Source: Chloroflexota bacterium (GTDB lineage Bacteria; Chloroflexota; Anaerolineae; Promineifilales; Promineifilaceae). From it: a stretch of 7,984 nt of DNA. A program made the position numbers and the translations under genes. The notes under the pieces are model-generated. The model was not told the DNA's origin and searched no databases. It was given only the letters and a program-made list of their open reading frames with translations. The stretch lies in contig JAUVOB010000048.1 in the NCBI GenBank assembly GCA_030599405.1, positions 1 to 7,984 of the forward strand, written 5' to 3'. Shown here piece after piece: positions 5,108 through 7,984 of this stretch (position 1 is the stretch's first letter; each line of letters opens with the position of its first letter).

Positions 5108-7612
5108 ATGTACGAGATTTGGATAGAGGAAGCCGGACAGGAACTACACCGCCAAATCCTCTCTTCGGGGCGTTTTTACTTAGGCAGATCGCAAGAGAAT
5201 GATATCTACGTACCCAATCCAAATATCTCCCGCCAACACTTACAGATCAATATAACAGACGGCGCTGTCAGAATCATGGATCTTGGCAGCACAAACGGGA
5301 CACGACTAAATGCTCATGCGTTAATCCCTCACGAGGAGATCGACTGGCAGATTGGCGAGACTTTGCGTATCGGACCCTTGGCGTTGCATGTTCAGCGATA
5401 TACAGAACAAGGTGGGTATCCAATTGAGGGGGACGTATTTCGGCCAGTGGTGTCGAAGTTACCCGAGGCACCTAAGAGACCAGAAGTTGCCACCGTAATC
5501 TGTAGCCAGGCGGATCCTCCGGTGACCACCTTGTCGCAGCAAAGTATCTATGTTGGCCAACATCCAACCTGTGCGATTCGGTTGACAGCTCCCAACACAG
5601 CTTCTCATCATTGTCTCCTTCAAATGGTTCAAGGATCTGTAAACGTTACCAATCTCGACATCAATAATCCTGCCCGTTTGGAAGGCGAACCCCTCACTAT
5701 CGGGCAGCCCGAGCAATGGCAGGAAAACCAGATACTTCAGATAGGCGGTGCCACACTTCACCTTACGTTTGATCCACCCGATAGCTTCGCTGCAGACCGC
5801 GATTCTGGAGCTGAGCGCATGGGTACTCGCCAGAGGAGAAGTATCTGGCGCTATGGGATTATCGTCGCGACGTTGGCATTCATGATGGTTGTCTGCCTCG
5901 GTATAGCCCTTCTTGTTTCCGCTAACCTTACGGATTGTGGTTCTCCAAATCCCGCATGCATCATTGCAGCATTTGGATTTGATTCGACAGGCGCTAATTC
6001 AGAGGGAAACTCAGCGGCGCCAACGCCGACATTGGCGTCACGGGTGACTGGAGATGCCATCACTAATAGAGATCAGATAATCGACTTTGCTACTGAGATG
6101 CCTGTTCCTACGTCGACGCCGGTGGAATGTGTTCCCGTTACCCAGAGCATCGGCTGGCTTGAGCTACCTTTCCCCTATGAGGGTATTGACCCATTGTCAC
6201 CCAGTAATCCCGATCAGTTCCGGCGAATATCGCAGAGAAGTAGGTTCGGAGGCAGGATCAACAGCTTTTTTGACCATGAATTTCCGGTTTACCCGCCAAC
6301 TTTTGGTGGGCGCGAGCCATCAGATAGGACCGGCACATTGGTGACATTTAACGGAGGACGTAGCATTGATGGATTCGCTCAAGACAGCGAGTCGGCCGAC
6401 TGGTATAGTGGTCATCCCGGGATCGATTTCTCCCCAGCGCATCCACGAAAGGCGACGACTCCAATCTTAGCTGCCGCCGAGGGAAGGCTGCTGCTGGCAA
6501 AGATCGACAGTGATGGAAACCATTTGGTGCGCATAGAGCATGACCCGGACGGAGACGGATTTTATCAGTATGCGACGTACTATTACCATATTTTCCCCGA
6601 TGAATATTTTACGGCTATGCTTGAGATGGAGGAGGGCACGCTTCTTTCCGCGAGACAACGCATTGGCACTATGGGAACCACGGGACGCAGCACAGGAATT
6701 CACTTGCATTTTGAGATTCGAAAAGACGTTAATCGCGATGGGAGGTTTTCTATCTTTGAACGGATAGATCCTTATGGATACTTCCCAAGCAAGGATATCC
6801 CGGCGGATCCGTGGAGCGTGGAGGCTAATTGGGTTGATTCTCGAGGCGACGTCATCGAACACGATGGCATTGAAAGCGAATATCTGTGGGTTCATTCACT
6901 AGTCGATGTAGATGACGAAATGGGTGATTGTGTTCAAGTCTCGCCCGTCAAAATTGATTTGAATCTTTACCCGGTCTTGGGATATGCTGTTGTAAATCCC
7001 GGCTTTACCTATGTCGCCCGAAACGAACAAGGTGAGGTTTTGCGTGAAGGACAACCGCAACTACGCCGCATCACCATTTTGCCAGAGAACACTGAGGGCG
7101 TAGACATTGATACCATTAGCCTTGAGTATCTTGATCCAGAACTCGATGTCTGGTTTAGCGTGAATGAGAACAAGAGTCTAGAGCCAAACCAAAACGGAGG
7201 CTATACCTTCGGTGTGACAATTCGAAAGACAGGTCGTTATGTCCTGGTTGGACGAGAGGTGGTGGATAGGGTCGCCCCGATTACCACCATAATGCTCGAG
7301 GGTACACGTATTGGACAAGATCCCTATACCTTTGACGAATCGTTAGTTGTATCGTTAGATCCAGTAGACAGGGGATTAATAACGTCCGCCATAAAAACGA
7401 CGCAATATAGTCTGGATTGTGGTAACACCTGGAAAAACTATGATGGACCCTTCACCGTAACGAGGGAGACGCCTCACACATGCGGTGATGAGGGAGTAGG
7501 CTTGCAGGGCATCGATTTTGGAGAAGGAGAGTTCCTCTTGCTCGCGATAAGCGAAGATTCGGAGAACAACATCGAACAACCACCGTCTCAAGTCCGTTTT
7601 AGCATAAAATAG
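5108..7612 (+). CDS. FHA-FHA-TM-M23 (LytM-type) metallopeptidase with C-terminal Ig-like region
   Basis: This 834-residue protein has no signal peptide at its start. FHA1 (about 1-97) is fully canonical: G26-R27, S41-R42-x-H44, N63-G64. FHA2 (about 128-222) is degenerate: G150-Q151, A165-S166-x-H168 and no NG turn. RQRR precedes a TM helix (about 248-271), which predicts FHA domains inside and the remainder outside. After a Pro/Thr/Ser linker (about 302-338) comes an M23 domain (about 430-540). It has HPGID (H436, D440), H494 and HLH (H532, H534), the complete zinc and catalytic set of LytM-type endopeptidases that cut peptidoglycan cross-links. Two DxDxDG-like loops lie in or beside it (479-484, 540-551). 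The C-terminal beta-rich region ends in a YSLDxGNTWxxYxGPF domain (about 722-834), like Ig or chitobiase-type repeats. An in-frame stop just upstream (5099-5101) and the FHA1 boundary fix the ATG at 5108, although its Shine-Dalgarno is poor. The likely role is phospho-Thr-directed wall remodelling (inference). Confidence 0.9.
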   Translation: MYEIWIEEAGQELHRQILSSGRFYLGRSQENDIYVPNPNISRQHLQINITDGAVRIMDLGSTNGTRLNAHALIPHEEIDWQIGETLRIGPLALHVQRYTEQGGYPIEGDVFRPVVSKLPEAPKRPEVATVICSQADPPVTTLSQQSIYVGQHPTCAIRLTAPNTASHHCLLQMVQGSVNVTNLDINNPARLEGEPLTIGQPEQWQENQILQIGGATLHLTFDPPDSFAADRDSGAERMGTRQRRSIWRYGIIVATLAFMMVVCLGIALLVSANLTDCGSPNPACIIAAFGFDSTGANSEGNSAAPTPTLASRVTGDAITNRDQIIDFATEMPVPTSTPVECVPVTQSIGWLELPFPYEGIDPLSPSNPDQFRRISQRSRFGGRINSFFDHEFPVYPPTFGGREPSDRTGTLVTFNGGRSIDGFAQDSESADWYSGHPGIDFSPAHPRKATTPILAAAEGRLLLAKIDSDGNHLVRIEHDPDGDGFYQYATYYYHIFPDEYFTAMLEMEEGTLLSARQRIGTMGTTGRSTGIHLHFEIRKDVNRDGRFSIFERIDPYGYFPSKDIPADPWSVEANWVDSRGDVIEHDGIESEYLWVHSLVDVDDEMGDCVQVSPVKIDLNLYPVLGYAVVNPGFTYVARNEQGEVLREGQPQLRRITILPENTEGVDIDTISLEYLDPELDVWFSVNENKSLEPNQNGGYTFGVTIRKTGRYVLVGREVVDRVAPITTIMLEGTRIGQDPYTFDESLVVSLDPVDRGLITSAIKTTQYSLDCGNTWKNYDGPFTVTRETPHTCGDEGVGLQGIDFGEGEFLLLAISEDSENNIEQPPSQVRFSIK

Positions 7613-7615
7613 ATT

Positions 7616-7620
7616 AAGGG
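7616..7620 (+). promoter_or_regulatory. Shine-Dalgarno of the right-edge FHA gene
   Basis: AAGGG lies 7 nt before the ATG at 7628. It sits in the 15-nt gap after the peptidase stop codon, which supports independent initiation within one transcript. Confidence 0.65.
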
Positions 7621-7627
7621 ATACATT

Positions 7628-7984
7628 ATGCACCCGACCATCGAGATCCATCACCCAGACGGACGAGTTGAGACCGTCGAGCTGACACGGGAACGAACCC
7701 TGGTCGGACGCGGCAAGACAGCGGATATCCGAATAATTGATAAACGCGTATCGCGTGAACATTGTGCGCTTGAGGTCTCTGGCGACCAGGTTTACTTAGT
7801 CGATCTGGGTGGTAGTAATGGAACCTGGATCGGTGGTACCAAGATCCTCTCAAACGTCCGAGAACCATTACCTCCAGACGCAACCGTTCATGTTGGACCA
7901 GCCCAAATCAAGCTCATAGCCCAACAGCAAGCATTCGATCCAGAACACGATCTCGAGTCGAAGGCATTCGCTCCAATTGCACCA
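7628..7984 (+). CDS. FHA-domain protein, partial (N-terminal 119 codons)
   Basis: The frame stays open from ATG at 7628 to the right edge. It begins at once with an FHA domain (about residues 3-95) that has every signature residue: G27-R28, S42-R43-x-H45, and S63-N64-G65-T66. No signal peptide precedes it, so this end is cytoplasmic and should bind phosphothreonine peptides (family knowledge). After the FHA fold the chain turns polar and Gln/Pro-rich (AQQQAFDPEHD onward), which looks like a linker to an unseen second module. By analogy with the gene before it, that module could be a TM helix plus an extracytoplasmic domain, but this cannot be seen. The 15-nt gap and good ribosome binding site suggest an operon with the M23 gene. 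Confidence 0.85.
   Translation, partial: MHPTIEIHHPDGRVETVELTRERTLVGRGKTADIRIIDKRVSREHCALEVSGDQVYLVDLGGSNGTWIGGTKILSNVREPLPPDATVHVGPAQIKLIAQQQAFDPEHDLESKAFAPIAP

Noticed and set aside
5068..5202. A 44-codon ORF starting ATG at 5068 and overlapping the start of the FHA-M23 gene in another frame
   Set aside because: It has only a weak AGG before it and shows no domain; its product looks like an out-of-frame reading of the FHA start. A role as an upstream ORF is possible, but nothing in the sequence supports it.
6467..6895. A 142-residue minus-strand ORF opposite the M23 domain
   Set aside because: The plus strand here encodes the M23 catalytic motifs with clear constraint, and the antisense product shows no family features.

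Overview
This window is a dense cluster of membrane-anchored proteins carrying forkhead-associated (FHA, phosphothreonine-binding) domains. Its base composition is balanced, with roughly equal GC and AT by eye. The proteins have long Pro/Thr/Ser-rich juxtamembrane linkers, N-terminal signal sequences, extracytoplasmic von Willebrand factor A (vWA) domains and cytoplasmic FHA tails. This style is common in Chloroflexota, especially Anaerolineae-like lineages. The taxonomic call is an inference from protein style only; no marker gene is present.

Layout. (1) Positions 547 down to 1, minus strand: the first 182 codons of a secreted or membrane vWA protein that runs off the left edge. (2) 548-797: a divergent promoter region. 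(3) 798-2807, plus: a signal peptide-vWA-PT linker-TM-FHA protein. (4) 4691 (or 4718) down to 2787, minus: a second signal peptide-vWA-TM-FHA protein, clearly paralogous to the partial gene at the left edge. Its stop codon region overlaps the 3' end of the previous gene by 21 bp, tail to tail. (5) About 4692-5107: a second divergent intergenic region. (6) 5108-7612, plus: an FHA-degenerate FHA-TM-M23 metallopeptidase-Ig-like protein with a complete set of M23 zinc and catalytic residues. (7) 7628-7984, plus: the start of another FHA protein, 15 nt downstream with a good Shine-Dalgarno, probably cotranscribed with the peptidase gene.

How it may work together (inference). All five genes code for, or are predicted to code for, proteins whose FHA domain sits in the cytoplasm. 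Four of them also have an extracytoplasmic module: three vWA domains and one peptidoglycan-type M23 peptidase. This suggests a trans-envelope system in which Ser/Thr kinase signalling inside the cell recruits or organises vWA proteins and a cell-wall hydrolase outside. No kinase or phosphatase is visible here; one would be expected in the flanks.

The most notable non-coding signal is a bipartite element, AAACATACAGCC-N13-GTCAAGC, found with identical spacing in both divergent intergenic regions (681-712 and 5014-5045). Read on the minus strand it looks like a sigma-70 type promoter (TTGAC[A/T]-N17-TATGTT) directed at the two paralogous minus-strand vWA genes. No RNA genes, mobile elements or CRISPR arrays were seen.
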